Shown in pieces: positions 18,045-27,387 of a stretch of 64,000 nucleotides of DNA. Where the stretch lies: positions 17,721 through 81,720 of the forward strand of contig RFVC01000003.1 in assembly GCA_009922595.1 (NCBI GenBank). Reading direction: 5' to 3'. The translations under genes and the position numbers were made by a program. Source of the stretch: Gammaproteobacteria bacterium. GTDB taxonomy: Bacteria > Pseudomonadota > Gammaproteobacteria > Pseudomonadales > Pseudohongiellaceae. Positions within the stretch are counted from its first letter, which is position 1. Each line of letters begins with the position of its first letter. The notes below the pieces were generated by a model, which saw nothing but the letters and a program-made list of their open reading frames with translations, was not told the DNA's origin and did not search any database.

Positions 18045-18977
18045 CTAGAGGATGCCGACATCACCGCCGAACTGCCTTTCGATCTCACCCTGGATAAAGC
18101 CACCCAGTTCCCGATAGAAACCTCTCAATGGTGATGAATCACGCCAGACCAGGGCATGCATGCGCTCGATCTTCTCACCGGTGATGCTGTGGACACTTAG
18201 CTCATCCCTGTCCAGAATTTCTGACCTGATATAAAGAGAAGGTAGGAAAGCCACCCCCATCTCCATATAGACCATTTGCCTGATGGAATCGAGACTGGTG
18301 CCTTCGTAGTCACGTAAGAGCTCCGCCTTGAACTGTTTACACAGATCTTCCACCTGCCGGAACAGCAGGTGATGCTCTTCGAGGGTCAGAATTTCGACTC
18401 CCTCCAGCTGATCGCCATCGACCGACTGCTGAGTTGCCAGCGGATGGCTCTTGTTCATGACTAGGTACAGTGGCTCCCTGAAAAGCGGCATGATGGTGAT
18501 GCCCTGTTCTTTCAAGGGCAGTGTCGTCAGGATCAGATCATAACGACCGCTATACAGACCCTCTGCAAGGTTGTCAGGCACCTCTTCTCGAACGAAGAAT
18601 TTGACGGAAGTAAATTCTTTGTGCACTTCCGGCAGTATCCAGGGCAATGCGTAGGGACCGATCGTCGGGCTGGCACCCAACCTAAAGGTACCGGATGGGC
18701 CTTTTGTAGCAAAGTTCGCTGCATCGACGATGGCCTCTGCGGCATTTACGGCTTGCTGGGCCTGTTTAATCAGATCCCGACCGAATGGTGTCAAAGTGAC
18801 CCCACCCCTACTACGCTCAAATAGCTCAACGCCCAGACCGTCCTCTAGCTTTTGCATTTGGGCACTCAGGGAGGGCTGGCTGATCTTGAGCTCTCTGGCC
18901 GCCTGACGCAGGCTCTCATGACGCGCTGTGGTTAGGTAATAGCGTAATTGTTTCAGCGAAATACAAAGATCTTTCAT
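18045..18977 (-). CDS. LysR-family regulator, OxyR-like clade, without the peroxidatic Cys
   Basis: A 310-residue transcription factor: a winged HTH (about 8-67, LRQAARELKISQPSLSAQMQ) and a periplasmic-binding-like effector domain. The effector domain aligns with OxyR (GASPTIGPYALPWILPEV against OxyR GLIPTVGPYLLPHIIP). At the OxyR redox loop the sequence reads LEEHHLLFRQVEDLC, so the peroxidatic Cys199 position is Leu while a Cys sits at the Cys208 position; peroxide sensing by disulfide is therefore unlikely. It is divergent from a carbonic anhydrase and SulP transporter across a 207-bp AT-rich gap, which suggests it regulates them, perhaps in response to inorganic carbon. That link is an inference. 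Confidence 0.85.
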   Translation of the reverse strand: MKDLCISLKQLRYYLTTARHESLRQAARELKISQPSLSAQMQKLEDGLGVELFERSRGGVTLTPFGRDLIKQAQQAVNAAEAIVDAANFATKGPSGTFRLGASPTIGPYALPWILPEVHKEFTSVKFFVREEVPDNLAEGLYSGRYDLILTTLPLKEQGITIMPLFREPLYLVMNKSHPLATQQSVDGDQLEGVEILTLEEHHLLFRQVEDLCKQFKAELLRDYEGTSLDSIRQMVYMEMGVAFLPSLYIRSEILDRDELSVHSITGEKIERMHALVWRDSSPLRGFYRELGGFIQGEIERQFGGDVGIL

Positions 18978-19184
18978 GTTGTTAGTAATTTAGCAGAAGG
19001 AACAGTAAAGTGAAAGTTAATTCCTATCGCTTATAATATTTATTACGACAATTTATTTCACTATATTGCCGGCCCTGAGCCTTAGTTCAGCGCTTATTAA
19101 AGACAAAAAAATGTCAAACTAAGTGCGCCATTCTTTTTACTTATCATGTAATTAGCGCAACACAAAATTGAGGAAACAAGAGTT

Positions 19185-19817
19185 ATGGATAAAGTAATCA
19201 AGGGTATCGCCAAGTTCAAGGAAAAAGGCTTCGAAGAACGTCGTGAACTCTTCAAGACTCTAGCCACCGGACAGTCTCCGGAGGTGCTTTTCATCACCTG
19301 TTCTGACTCCAGAATCGATCCGAACTTGATCACTCATACAGAACCCGGAGATCTCTTCATCATCCGTAATGCCGGTAACATCGTCCCTCCACACGTGAAA
19401 GAAGCCGGAGGTAATACGGCCACCATCGAATATGGTGTACAGGTGCTGGGTGTCGAGGACATCATCATTTGTGGACACACAGACTGCGGAGCGATGAAAG
19501 GTGCCATGAATCCCGATTCCGTCAAGACGCTGCCCCACGTTTCTGAATGGCTGCAACACAGCGCTGCTGCATCCGCCAGGTGCGAGGCCCGTCATGGTCA
19601 ACTAGGCACAGAGCATACCCTAGAGATGATTCAGGAAAATGTTCTCCTGCAGATGAGCCATCTCCAGACCCATCCCAGCGTAGCAGCCAAGCTTGCAGTC
19701 AACGAGATTGCTGTTCATGGCTGGGTTTACGACATCGAGAACGGTGAAGTCACTGCTTATGATGATGCTCAGGGGAAATTCATCCCTGTCGAAGAGAAAT
19801 ATTTGAAGAGTGCGTGA
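19185..19817 (+). CDS. Beta-carbonic anhydrase
   Basis: A 210-residue cytosolic zinc enzyme interconverting CO2 and bicarbonate. The zinc ligands and catalytic dyad are visible: C39, D41 and R43 in TCSDSRID, and H98 and C101 in HTDCGAMKG. Length is normal for the family. The start has AAGAG 4 nt upstream. A SulP transporter follows by 88 bp on the same strand, and a LysR regulator is divergent. The pairing fits bicarbonate uptake coupled to interconversion for carboxylases. Which beta-CA subclass it is cannot be decided by eye. Confidence 0.93.
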   Translation: MDKVIKGIAKFKEKGFEERRELFKTLATGQSPEVLFITCSDSRIDPNLITHTEPGDLFIIRNAGNIVPPHVKEAGGNTATIEYGVQVLGVEDIIICGHTDCGAMKGAMNPDSVKTLPHVSEWLQHSAAASARCEARHGQLGTEHTLEMIQENVLLQMSHLQTHPSVAAKLAVNEIAVHGWVYDIENGEVTAYDDAQGKFIPVEEKYLKSA

Positions 19818-19904
19818 AAAAGAAGCATTAAGAGACGTAGATGAGCCCCCAATTAACGCTACCTGCGCGGCAAATGAAACAAATGAAAATGGAGTCAGAA
19901 GGCA

Positions 19905-21560
19905 ATGATAAAACTAGATACGAGTAACCTGCGCGGCGATATATATGGTGGTATCACTGCAGGGGTGGTCGCCCTGCCCCTTGCACTTGCCATGGGTGTG
20001 GCGTCTGGCCTGGGTCCCATCGCGGGTATGTACGGCGCAATTTTCGTGGGCTTTTTTGCAGCCCTCTTTGGGGGAACTGAATCCCAGATATCAGGCCCAA
20101 CCGGCCCAATGACTGTTGTAGCTGCCGGTCTTGCTGCCAGCATAGCCGCCCATCCCGACCTAATGGGAAATACCAGCCTTATTTTTACTGCCATCATGCT
20201 TGCCGGCCTGTTTCAGATTGTTTTGGGCGTGTTCAAGTTAGGTGAATTAATTCGTCTTGTCCCCTATCCAGTAATTAGCGGATTCATGAGCGGCATCGGT
20301 GGAATCATTATTATCCTTCAGATAAGCCCAATGCTGGGTCATGATGCGCCTGCCGGAACTCTTGATGCCCTATTCTACACACCAACGGCTGTACAAAGTG
20401 CTAACCCAATTGCGCTTCTGATAGGAATTCTCTCACTCGTCATCGCACTTAAATGGCCTGCCGCATTGGGTAAATATGTTCCAGGAGCTTTAGCCGCCCT
20501 GATAATCGGTACCTTATTGAGCCTTATCGTTGGCGGCGCGCCTATCTTGGGCGACATCCCATCGGGATTACCAACCTTCCGCATGCCAACTATTGACTCT
20601 ATTTCCTTTTTTATAGTAGCGGAAGCTGCCTTCGTGCTAGCACTTTTGGGCTCAATCGACAGCCTCCTTACCTCTCTTGTAGCTGACAACATGACCAGGA
20701 CTCGTCACAACTCAAACAAAGAACTTGTGGGCCAAGGGATAGGAAATCTCTTTGCTGGTATGTTTGGTGGAGCACCGGGCGCCGGCGCAACCATGCGCAC
20801 GGTCGTAAACATACGCACTGGGGGTAAAACACGAATCTCCGGAATGCTGCATGCACTTTTACTGCTAGCTATCGTTCTAGGCCTTGGCCCTTATGCAAGC
20901 TACATCCCTAACTCAGTGTTAGCGGGCATTCTGGTCAAGGTAGGCCTTGATATCATTGACTGGAGTTATATAAAGAATGCCCATCGCGGCCCGCGCTGGG
21001 ATCTTGCTCTGATGGCAATTGTAGTCATACTAACAATTTTTGTTGATCTAATTACCGCGGTCGGCGTTGGAGTGGTCTTGGCATCTCTCGCATTTGTGAA
21101 ACAAGTTGCCAACGACCAAATGGAAATTCTGCGCGATGTTCACTCTGTTAGGCACAGCGCCAGCAGCCGTGAAATTGAAATTCTTGATATTTTAGGTGAC
21201 AAGGTGCAGGTATTCGATTTCGGCGGACCACTGAGTTTTGGAGCGGCGGCTGACCTTGGTCACCATGCCCGTTCGCAGCTTGAAGGCGGCGCACATGCCA
21301 TCATCATGGATTTCGAGCGAGTGCCAAGGCTGGACGTCTCGGCAGCTCTGGCAGTGGAAACAGTTGCCCGTGATGCTAAGCAGTCAGGTCGCAATATTTT
21401 CCTTTGCACGATGAATGAGGATGTCGAAGGGACATTGAGCGCACTAGAAGCTGACAAGCACCTAGATAAGACAGACCACTTCAAGACTCGCGAGGAAGCC
21501 CTTGAAGCGGCCTTGAGAGCGCTTGGCAATCCAAAAATGGATGTCGTACAGCCAGCCTAA
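19905..21560 (+). CDS. SulP/SLC26 anion transporter with STAS domain, BicA-like
   Basis: A 551-residue inner-membrane transporter with about 10-14 hydrophobic segments (residues 10-395). It carries the SulP signature region GGTESQISGPTGPMTVVAAG and a cytosolic STAS domain from about 410 (ILDILGDKVQVFDFGGPLSF to the end). SulP proteins carry sulfate or bicarbonate. Its position 88 bp after a carbonic anhydrase gene makes Na+-dependent bicarbonate uptake (BicA type) the most likely role. Similar CA-SulP pairs occur in proteorhodopsin bacteria such as Polaribacter MED152. The gene ends at a strong bidirectional terminator. Confidence 0.88.
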   Translation: MIKLDTSNLRGDIYGGITAGVVALPLALAMGVASGLGPIAGMYGAIFVGFFAALFGGTESQISGPTGPMTVVAAGLAASIAAHPDLMGNTSLIFTAIMLAGLFQIVLGVFKLGELIRLVPYPVISGFMSGIGGIIIILQISPMLGHDAPAGTLDALFYTPTAVQSANPIALLIGILSLVIALKWPAALGKYVPGALAALIIGTLLSLIVGGAPILGDIPSGLPTFRMPTIDSISFFIVAEAAFVLALLGSIDSLLTSLVADNMTRTRHNSNKELVGQGIGNLFAGMFGGAPGAGATMRTVVNIRTGGKTRISGMLHALLLLAIVLGLGPYASYIPNSVLAGILVKVGLDIIDWSYIKNAHRGPRWDLALMAIVVILTIFVDLITAVGVGVVLASLAFVKQVANDQMEILRDVHSVRHSASSREIEILDILGDKVQVFDFGGPLSFGAAADLGHHARSQLEGGAHAIIMDFERVPRLDVSAALAVETVARDAKQSGRNIFLCTMNEDVEGTLSALEADKHLDKTDHFKTREEALEAALRALGNPKMDVVQPA

Positions 21561-21577
21561 TAAAGAAATTTCAGGCA

Positions 21578-21613
21578 AAAAAAAACCGGTACTTTTTAAT
21601 ACCGGTTTTTTTT
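21578..21613. terminator. Bidirectional Rho-independent terminator
   Basis: A long A/T-flanked stem (AAAAACCGGTA / TACCGGTTTTT, loop CTTTTTA) with A and T runs on both sides lies between the convergent SulP and outer-membrane-protein genes, so it can stop transcription from both. Confidence 0.9.
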
Positions 21614-21637
21614 GCTCGAAATTACTAGAGGTAAAAC

Positions 21638-22402
21638 TTACAGTTCGAAGTCAATTCCATAAGATACTACAAATTTAACTTCGTCATTGTCCCGAGCAGG
21701 CATGTTAGCATAATCTTCAAAGCCATCACCGTCACCGTCTGAATCCAGATCAGTGAAGGTTACCATAGCAGTGAAACCATCTTTAGCAATGCTGACGTTG
21801 AAGTCCATGTAGTCTTCGGTCACACCATTAAATGAATAGGCGAAGTCACCTTCGTGAAAACCAGCGTGTAAACCAAGTTCTGCACCGCTTTCCAGAGGGA
21901 TAGTATAATCCACAGAGAAGTAAGACGCCTCTGCGAAACCGAAGTCCTCACCCGGGCCTTCATCAGGCTCAGCGTTGGTCAGCAAGTAAAGGGTAAGGCC
22001 TAAATTACCAAGTCCAATGGATCCGTAGATTTCACCAAAGTCGTAACCTGCGTTCGAGTCATAGTTATAATATAGATACCCAACGTCATAACTGAAACCT
22101 TCAGCCTCACCAGAGAAACCAAAGTAGATGTCATGCTCATAAGAATAAGCATCGTCTGAATCATAAGAGACATTTGACGCCCAGGTACCGATGTAGAAAC
22201 CAGACTCATCTGCGTAATCAATACCACCCTGAACGGCTGATTCGTTGATTGATTGGGTTAGACCTCGCCAAATGTAGTTGTTTGTAACGCTTACGTTACC
22301 AGACAGTTCCGCATAAGTAGGTACAGAAACTGTGGCTGCAGCCATGGTTAGAGCTGATACAGCCAGAGGTTTTTTAAAAGTCGTTATCAGCGAATCTTTC
22401 AT
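21638..22402 (-). CDS. TIGR02001-type outer-membrane beta-barrel protein
   Basis: About 254 residues: a signal peptide (about 1-30, ending PTYA) followed by alternating aromatic/polar beta-strands with the family opening LSGNVSVTNNYIWRGLTQS and a C-terminal Phe-containing strand (VVSYGIDFEL). The domain (TIGR02001, MipA/TorF-like) is an outer-membrane protein of unknown role; acidic Asp/Glu-rich loops are frequent here. The ATG at 22402 is chosen because AGGAG lies 8 nt upstream. A longer reading from a TTG at 22441 would swallow that ribosome-binding site. Convergent with the SulP gene. Confidence 0.8.
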   Translation of the reverse strand: MKDSLITTFKKPLAVSALTMAAATVSVPTYAELSGNVSVTNNYIWRGLTQSINESAVQGGIDYADESGFYIGTWASNVSYDSDDAYSYEHDIYFGFSGEAEGFSYDVGYLYYNYDSNAGYDFGEIYGSIGLGNLGLTLYLLTNAEPDEGPGEDFGFAEASYFSVDYTIPLESGAELGLHAGFHEGDFAYSFNGVTEDYMDFNVSIAKDGFTAMVTFTDLDSDGDGDGFEDYANMPARDNDEVKFVVSYGIDFEL

Positions 22403-22614
22403 ATTTAATTCTCCTAGTGTGTCTCTCGTGAGACTATTCAATTGATTAAGCCAGGAAAGCTGTTATTTCCTTGCCATCTATTAGCAAGGACCTTGCCAAT
22501 AAATCTATCTGATTGATTTTTATAGGAAATATTAATATGTGTTGAAAAGTTTATAGGTTGTGACACTGCGGGGATAGCCTTTATCGCTACCTTATAGTGC
22601 GGTGTTCAGGCAAT

Positions 22615-22639
22615 GCGCACCTATTTGGTGCGCCATTTT
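22615..22639 (+). terminator. Hairpin with short T run downstream of tadA
   Basis: A 7-bp perfect stem GCGCACC / GGTGCGC with loop TATTT is followed by CATTTTT on the plus strand. It lies just past the tadA stop, which is on the minus strand where no T tract follows. It may act weakly for tadA, or end an unidentified plus-strand transcript. Confidence 0.4.
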
Positions 22640-22656
22640 TGTGCAAATGCTAGGGC

Positions 22657-23115
22657 TCAGCCAGAACGACGGGCATTGAAAAAATCGGACATAAGCCGTC
22701 CACATTCCTCGCTTAGAATGCCCTCTGTAAATTTTAGATGATGGTTATAAAAGGCCTGTTTATCGAGCTGTAGCTTACTGACCAGCGCCCCTGCTCTAGG
22801 TTCGCGTGCCCCAAAAACCACATGATCTATCCGAGCATGAATCATAGCTCCGACACACATGGTGCAGGGCTCAATGGTCACATATAAAGTAGTTCCAGGA
22901 AGCCTGTAGTTGCCCTCTTTAAGTGCAGCATCACGAATGGCTACGATCTCGGCATGGGCGGTTGGATCTTTGGATGTAATCGGTCGATTGGATCCTCGCC
23001 CGATAATTTCGTCATCCCTAACAATGATCGCGCCTACCGGCACTTCGCCATAACTCGCGGCTTCAGAGGCCAGGGCCAATGCCTTTTTCATCCAAACTTC
23101 ATAAAAGAAAGCCAT
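22657..23115 (-). CDS. tadA: tRNA-specific adenosine-34 deaminase
   Basis: A 152-residue cytosolic zinc deaminase that converts A34 to inosine in tRNA-Arg(ACG). The active site is complete: H54-A-E56 in TAHAEI and C84/C87 in EPCTMCVGA. The start at 23115 (MAFFYEVWMKKAL) matches the length and N terminus of E. coli TadA; the frame stays open upstream but that part has no similarity. In related genomes tadA lies next to guaA. Here the retinal/proteorhodopsin cassette separates them, and tadA forms the left flank of the insertion. Confidence 0.93.
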   Translation of the reverse strand: MAFFYEVWMKKALALASEAASYGEVPVGAIIVRDDEIIGRGSNRPITSKDPTAHAEIVAIRDAALKEGNYRLPGTTLYVTIEPCTMCVGAMIHARIDHVVFGAREPRAGALVSKLQLDKQAFYNHHLKFTEGILSEECGRLMSDFFNARRSG

Positions 23116-23383
23116 GAAACTTAATGTTATATCCGGTGATATAGTTACAAGTTTTTGTTTGACACATAAAATAGCCAACAATCGGTGATAAGTACTAAAG
23201 GTTGTCCTGCAAATTTTTTGAGAAAAATTCTACCCAAATCACCTCTTTCTGCAGATTTTTTCTTGCCAAAAAAACTAGAGCATTTCTATGATAATTTAAC
23301 CAATATCGGTGCCTAGTTTTAAACTAACTGGCAAAATAGTATTTCTAAAATTCTTCTTAACTTAAAGATGTAGAAGCATTTTT

Positions 23384-24364
23384 CTACTCGGAACAGGCCA
23401 AGCCAATTCTCAGGCCGGACTCCATGAACTCGAAATGATCAAGCACCAATTGAGTTGATTCGGTTGCAGCCCTAAGCACGGGGCCCGCCTGGGCGATAAC
23501 ATTTGCGCCCAGCTTGATGGCTTTCGCCGCGTCAAGGCCGTGACGAATTCCGCCAGAGGCGATCACTGGAATGTCGGGCAAATCTGCACGAATATCTCTA
23601 ACGGCGTCAGGCGTGGCAATGCCCCAGTCCTTGAATATCTCAGCTAGGGCTTGAAGCCTTGGGTCATTGTTGCGCTCTGCTTCAACTTTAATGAAATTTG
23701 TTCCTCCCTTTCCTGCGACATCAATTGCCTTAACACCAGCATTGACCAGCCTGCTTGCAGTCCCTACTGAGATGCCCATGCCAACCTCCTTCGCAATCAC
23801 GGGCACATCAAGATAAGCGCACACGTTTTCAATGGCATCCAGGAGGCCGTGCCAGTTTGTATCGCCGTCTTTCTGAATAAATTCCTGAAGACAGTTCAAG
23901 TGAATAATAAGTGCGTCGGCCGCAATCATCTCTACCGCTTTTTGGACATCCGACTGAGAAAAATCATCACGTAGTTGAGCTGCGCCCAGATTTGCGTAAA
24001 GGGGTATATCTGGTGCCCATTTTCGTAAGTTGTTAGTCAAGCCATTATCACCTTCACTCAGCAGGGCTATGCGCTGTGAACCCACGCCCATTGCTATACC
24101 CAGTTCCTGCGCAGCCTCTGCTAAATGGGCGTTTATTTTCTCCGCCTTAAATGGGCCTCCAGTCATCGAGCTTATAATAAAGGGAAGTTTTAACTGCCTG
24201 CCAAGAAATTCAGTTGACAGGTCAAAATTTCGTAAGTCTTCCTCAGGCAAGGCATTGTGGGTCAAGATTACTTGATCCCAAGGACTTTTCTCCTCTGCAG
24301 CATCTAAACGCTGCTTTAGAACCAGCTCAATATGGTCTGTTTTACGCTTGAGAATCTCTGTCAT
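23384..24364 (-). CDS. fni: Isopentenyl-diphosphate delta-isomerase, type 2
   Basis: A 326-residue FMN-dependent enzyme interconverting IPP and DMAPP, which supplies the precursors of the carotenoid route. Recognisable parts are the N terminus KRKTDHIELVL, FIISSMTGG (about 60-68), GVGSQRIAL, the VIAKEVGMG motif, DVAGKGGTNF and the flavin phosphate loop VIASGGIRHGLDAAKA. It is the last gene of the crt-blh operon and overlaps blh by 4 bp (ATGA), indicating translational coupling. Type 2 isomerases are common in proteorhodopsin cassettes. AT content here is clearly higher than in the flanking housekeeping genes. Confidence 0.94.
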   Translation of the reverse strand: MTEILKRKTDHIELVLKQRLDAAEEKSPWDQVILTHNALPEEDLRNFDLSTEFLGRQLKLPFIISSMTGGPFKAEKINAHLAEAAQELGIAMGVGSQRIALLSEGDNGLTNNLRKWAPDIPLYANLGAAQLRDDFSQSDVQKAVEMIAADALIIHLNCLQEFIQKDGDTNWHGLLDAIENVCAYLDVPVIAKEVGMGISVGTASRLVNAGVKAIDVAGKGGTNFIKVEAERNNDPRLQALAEIFKDWGIATPDAVRDIRADLPDIPVIASGGIRHGLDAAKAIKLGANVIAQAGPVLRAATESTQLVLDHFEFMESGLRIGLACSE

Positions 24365-25239
24365 TGTACTGTCCTTTCTTGCTGCTGATTTAACAGGCCT
24401 ATCAGGAGCATATGAGGCACTGTCAGTGCGAGCAGACCGACAAATATGACCTGTATGAATCGGGAGCTGACATCAATATCTGGCAAGCTTATAAATAATA
24501 TTATGCCGAACACAAAACTGAGTACGGTAAAAGGAACTGCGTAGACTAAAGTTTTTGTTATGCCAAGCTTTTTAAGAGATCGGCCAAGGTGGATTGGACT
24601 GTGTAAAACGCAAAAGTAAACAGTAAAGTGTGCTATAGGCGGCAAGGCAAATGCGCTAAAGAACAAAACCGCCAATTCTAAGAGCACTACTATGTTTGGT
24701 CTTTGAGCCCGAAGACAGAGGGCGCATACGGCTAATGTACTAACCACTGATACAAGCCTCATAGAATCCACTATGATCTGACCAGTCGCCGGTGTTAGAA
24801 CTGCAAATATTGCAAGAAGCTCCTCGGGATAGAATAAGGCCGGTAGCGTAATCACCGAGGAGCTAATGGCTAAGCAAGCCAATCTGTCAAAATAGTCAAG
24901 CCAGTCTTCAGAAAAGTGCCATGCGGAAAAAATAAGCATAGGTACGAAAAATAATTCGGGGACAATTAGCCATACAGCGACGACCATGACCGAAAGCGCT
25001 AAATATCCTAGAGAAAATATTAGCAGGCCGAATGCTCCTTCCCACCAACCAGCTTGCCTAGCGATTGCTGGGTCAATCGCACCGTGAGGTAGGCCGGTTA
25101 AAGCAAGAAGAAAGCCGAGTATGATGAGATGTGCCTCAAAATTTTCTCTTAACCAGAAATTATAAGTCGCTATCGCGATCACACAGATTACACAAAAGGA
25201 GAGTCGTGCGGGGAGTTTAGCAGTGGTGCTTCGTGTCAT
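24361..25239 (-). CDS. blh: Beta-carotene 15,15'-dioxygenase (Brp/Blh family)
   Basis: A 292-residue integral membrane protein with about eight hydrophobic segments that cleaves beta-carotene into two retinal molecules. The family motif LTGLPHGAIDPAIA is visible near residue 50, with further histidines (AWHFSEDW and VLHSPIHLGRSL) expected to hold iron. The chosen ATG at 25239 overlaps the crtY stop as ATGA and has GGAG 6 nt upstream; the TTG at 25251 is possible but poorer. Operon order crtE-crtI-crtB-crtY-blh-fni. It provides the chromophore for the divergent opsin. Confidence 0.93.
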   Translation of the reverse strand: MTRSTTAKLPARLSFCVICVIAIATYNFWLRENFEAHLIILGFLLALTGLPHGAIDPAIARQAGWWEGAFGLLIFSLGYLALSVMVVAVWLIVPELFFVPMLIFSAWHFSEDWLDYFDRLACLAISSSVITLPALFYPEELLAIFAVLTPATGQIIVDSMRLVSVVSTLAVCALCLRAQRPNIVVLLELAVLFFSAFALPPIAHFTVYFCVLHSPIHLGRSLKKLGITKTLVYAVPFTVLSFVFGIILFISLPDIDVSSRFIQVIFVGLLALTVPHMLLIGLLNQQQERTVQ

Positions 25240-26471
25240 GCATGGCTCCAATTTATCGCTCTTATCTCGTGATATATTTGTGCAAGTGCAGAGTGAAAAA
25301 GAGCCAGCTTTGGCAGGGCCAGCACAATAGCAAGTAAATCTCTCATGGTTGGTTGATCAGTAAGGAATCGCAACAAACTCTCTGGTGAAACTTTGCGCGC
25401 CAAAGAAAGAAACAACTGCGGAGCAATGGCTGGATTGTTAGCAATAGTTCTGAGAAAAACCTTGTCCATCCACATCAACAGGGGGTTGTCAGGCAAAAAC
25501 CCATGTGCATTTCTGCCTTCAAGAATTCTCTCGGCGCAGCGATCTGCCCAATGCTGAATTCGTTTGAACGCGTATCCAGTGGAAGGTCTGGCGGCTCCAG
25601 CACCAAGGCCAGTATGAATCCAACGGGCGTCTTTAGGCTTTAACTTACCTCGAAGTCCCATTGGAATCATGCCGTACTCCTCTCTGACTATGTGATAGCC
25701 AGAGCCTCCACAGACACGGCGAAGTGATTCCATAGCGTCTTTTCGTAGACTCTCAGGCGAAAGAGATTTCTCAGCGAAGCGAGTGAATTCCACAAGGATC
25801 GAATTGCTATCTATTGGCAAGACGTAATCAAAAACAAATCCTTTGTCATCGACTCGCATGTTTTCCATGACTCTTGCGACATCAGGGAATCGGTGAGATT
25901 TATTCATGACAACTTCAAACCCGAAAAATATTTGTTTAAGAACTGCAGAGCTCACATCAACATTTTCAGGAATTCGGGTATCCACAATCTGTTTTGCGGC
26001 AACTTTTTCAGTTTTAATGTTATTGTCAACAGAGCAACTTTCTATAAGAATCTCAATATGATTATCTTGGGGATTTACATCGACCACGCGGCTATCTTTC
26101 AATAGCGTCAGATTTGGGTTAAGAGATATATTTCTCTCAGCACTATTATAAAATGTGATGGCAGGGACATAGTGATATTTCCAGCCACGTTTTGAGGCTT
26201 GTCTGTAGCTGATAGAATTTGAACTAAATTCCCAAGCTTGCCATTTTTTCCTGACCAGATCGCTATTCTTCTTGTCTTCCTTTTCCCAGTAGCACCAAGA
26301 CCTATCATTTGTATAACAAGGACGAGGTTCAATAATTAGAGTACTTGGAATAAGGTCAGGTTTGTCTGCAAGTCTACAAAGCGCTAATGCCAAAGAGAGC
26401 CCTGAGCAACCCCCTCCGATAATGACCAACTCAAACTCGCTACGACATTTATTCGGTTGAATTATTTGCAT
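25236..26471 (-). CDS. crtY: Lycopene beta-cyclase
   Basis: A 411-residue flavoprotein cyclising lycopene to beta-carotene. The N-terminal Rossmann motif VIIGGGCSGLSLALAL (about 16-31) is followed by CrtY-type motifs such as RSWCYWE, FDYVLPIDSN, EYGMIPMG and HTGLGAGAARPSTGYAF. The gene overlaps crtB upstream by about 20 bp and blh downstream by 4 bp. Length and motifs match the gammaproteobacterial and proteorhodopsin-cassette CrtY enzymes. Confidence 0.93.
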   Translation of the reverse strand: MQIIQPNKCRSEFELVIIGGGCSGLSLALALCRLADKPDLIPSTLIIEPRPCYTNDRSWCYWEKEDKKNSDLVRKKWQAWEFSSNSISYRQASKRGWKYHYVPAITFYNSAERNISLNPNLTLLKDSRVVDVNPQDNHIEILIESCSVDNNIKTEKVAAKQIVDTRIPENVDVSSAVLKQIFFGFEVVMNKSHRFPDVARVMENMRVDDKGFVFDYVLPIDSNSILVEFTRFAEKSLSPESLRKDAMESLRRVCGGSGYHIVREEYGMIPMGLRGKLKPKDARWIHTGLGAGAARPSTGYAFKRIQHWADRCAERILEGRNAHGFLPDNPLLMWMDKVFLRTIANNPAIAPQLFLSLARKVSPESLLRFLTDQPTMRDLLAIVLALPKLALFHSALAQIYHEIRAINWSHA

Positions 26472-27369
26472 GAGGCAAGCCCCTCAAATAAACATGCAGG
26501 CTAGCTGTGTGAAGAGTATAGGGTCTTCTGCTTGTATTAGACATGAGCGCCCTGAATGCAACATGTAACTTTCTTGCCAAATTGACATAGGCTCGACCTG
26601 AGAATACGTCGTAAGCTTTTCTCTCAATTACCACCCCAATTTCCTTATATACAGTAGCAGCAACCTTTATTCCTGTTCGTGCTCGTGTGGGTAAAAATCC
26701 TAGCCCGGCATCGCCAGATTCGTAATAAAGATTTGCTAGTGAGAGCAAGCGCTGAACCGATTTCTTTATATTCTCTGTTTCTGTCGTTGTAGCTCTTGTC
26801 AAGCTCTCTGGCAAAATCTCGCCGACCCACTCGCCTGGTATATAACGCCTGCCCATTTCTGCATCTTCTTTCACGTCTCTGGCGATGTTTGTTAACTGCA
26901 TTGCGATACCAAGATCAATCGCGTGAGGTCTCGCTTTAGGGTCTTTTACACCCAGAACATCACACATCAGGAGTCCCACTGTACCTGCCACTCGGTAGCA
27001 ATAGCGCAAAAGTTCAGCCTCATTTTTTATTAGAGCTGGCGTTAGGTCGGATTCGATACCTTTAATTAGCTCTGATATCACGCTAGTTTGCATCTGGTAA
27101 AGTTTGGCTAGCTCAATAAAGTCCTGGACAACAGAAATTTGGCTGTAGCCAAGTTCCAGATTTTGCTTTAAATGGTCAAGCTTTTTTTGTGCCAGAAGTA
27201 TATCTGACTCTTTGTCCACGAGGTCATCAACAAAGCGACAAAAGCGGTATAGACGAGCACAGTCCTCGAGCTGTTTTTTATTAAGAAAGCGACCTGCGAA
27301 CCTGAAGGATTTACCATGAAAAGCTAATACATTTACGGCAGGTTCAATAGATTTGGCTTTGTAGCTCAT
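26449..27369 (-). CDS. crtB: Phytoene synthase
   Basis: About 306 residues. It condenses two GGPP into 15-cis-phytoene. The two Asp-rich metal motifs are FVDDLVDKESD near residue 50 and NIARDVKEDAEMGRRYIP, the squalene/phytoene synthase signature, near 170. Two ATGs six bases apart are possible (27375 and 27369); the second has AAGG at the right distance (8 nt), so it is chosen. The end overlaps the start of crtY. Cytosolic or peripheral membrane protein in the retinal operon. Confidence 0.94.
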   Translation of the reverse strand: MSYKAKSIEPAVNVLAFHGKSFRFAGRFLNKKQLEDCARLYRFCRFVDDLVDKESDILLAQKKLDHLKQNLELGYSQISVVQDFIELAKLYQMQTSVISELIKGIESDLTPALIKNEAELLRYCYRVAGTVGLLMCDVLGVKDPKARPHAIDLGIAMQLTNIARDVKEDAEMGRRYIPGEWVGEILPESLTRATTTETENIKKSVQRLLSLANLYYESGDAGLGFLPTRARTGIKVAATVYKEIGVVIERKAYDVFSGRAYVNLARKLHVAFRALMSNTSRRPYTLHTASLHVYLRGLPHANNSTE

Positions 27370-27387
27370 TACCATGGCCTTGCTTTT

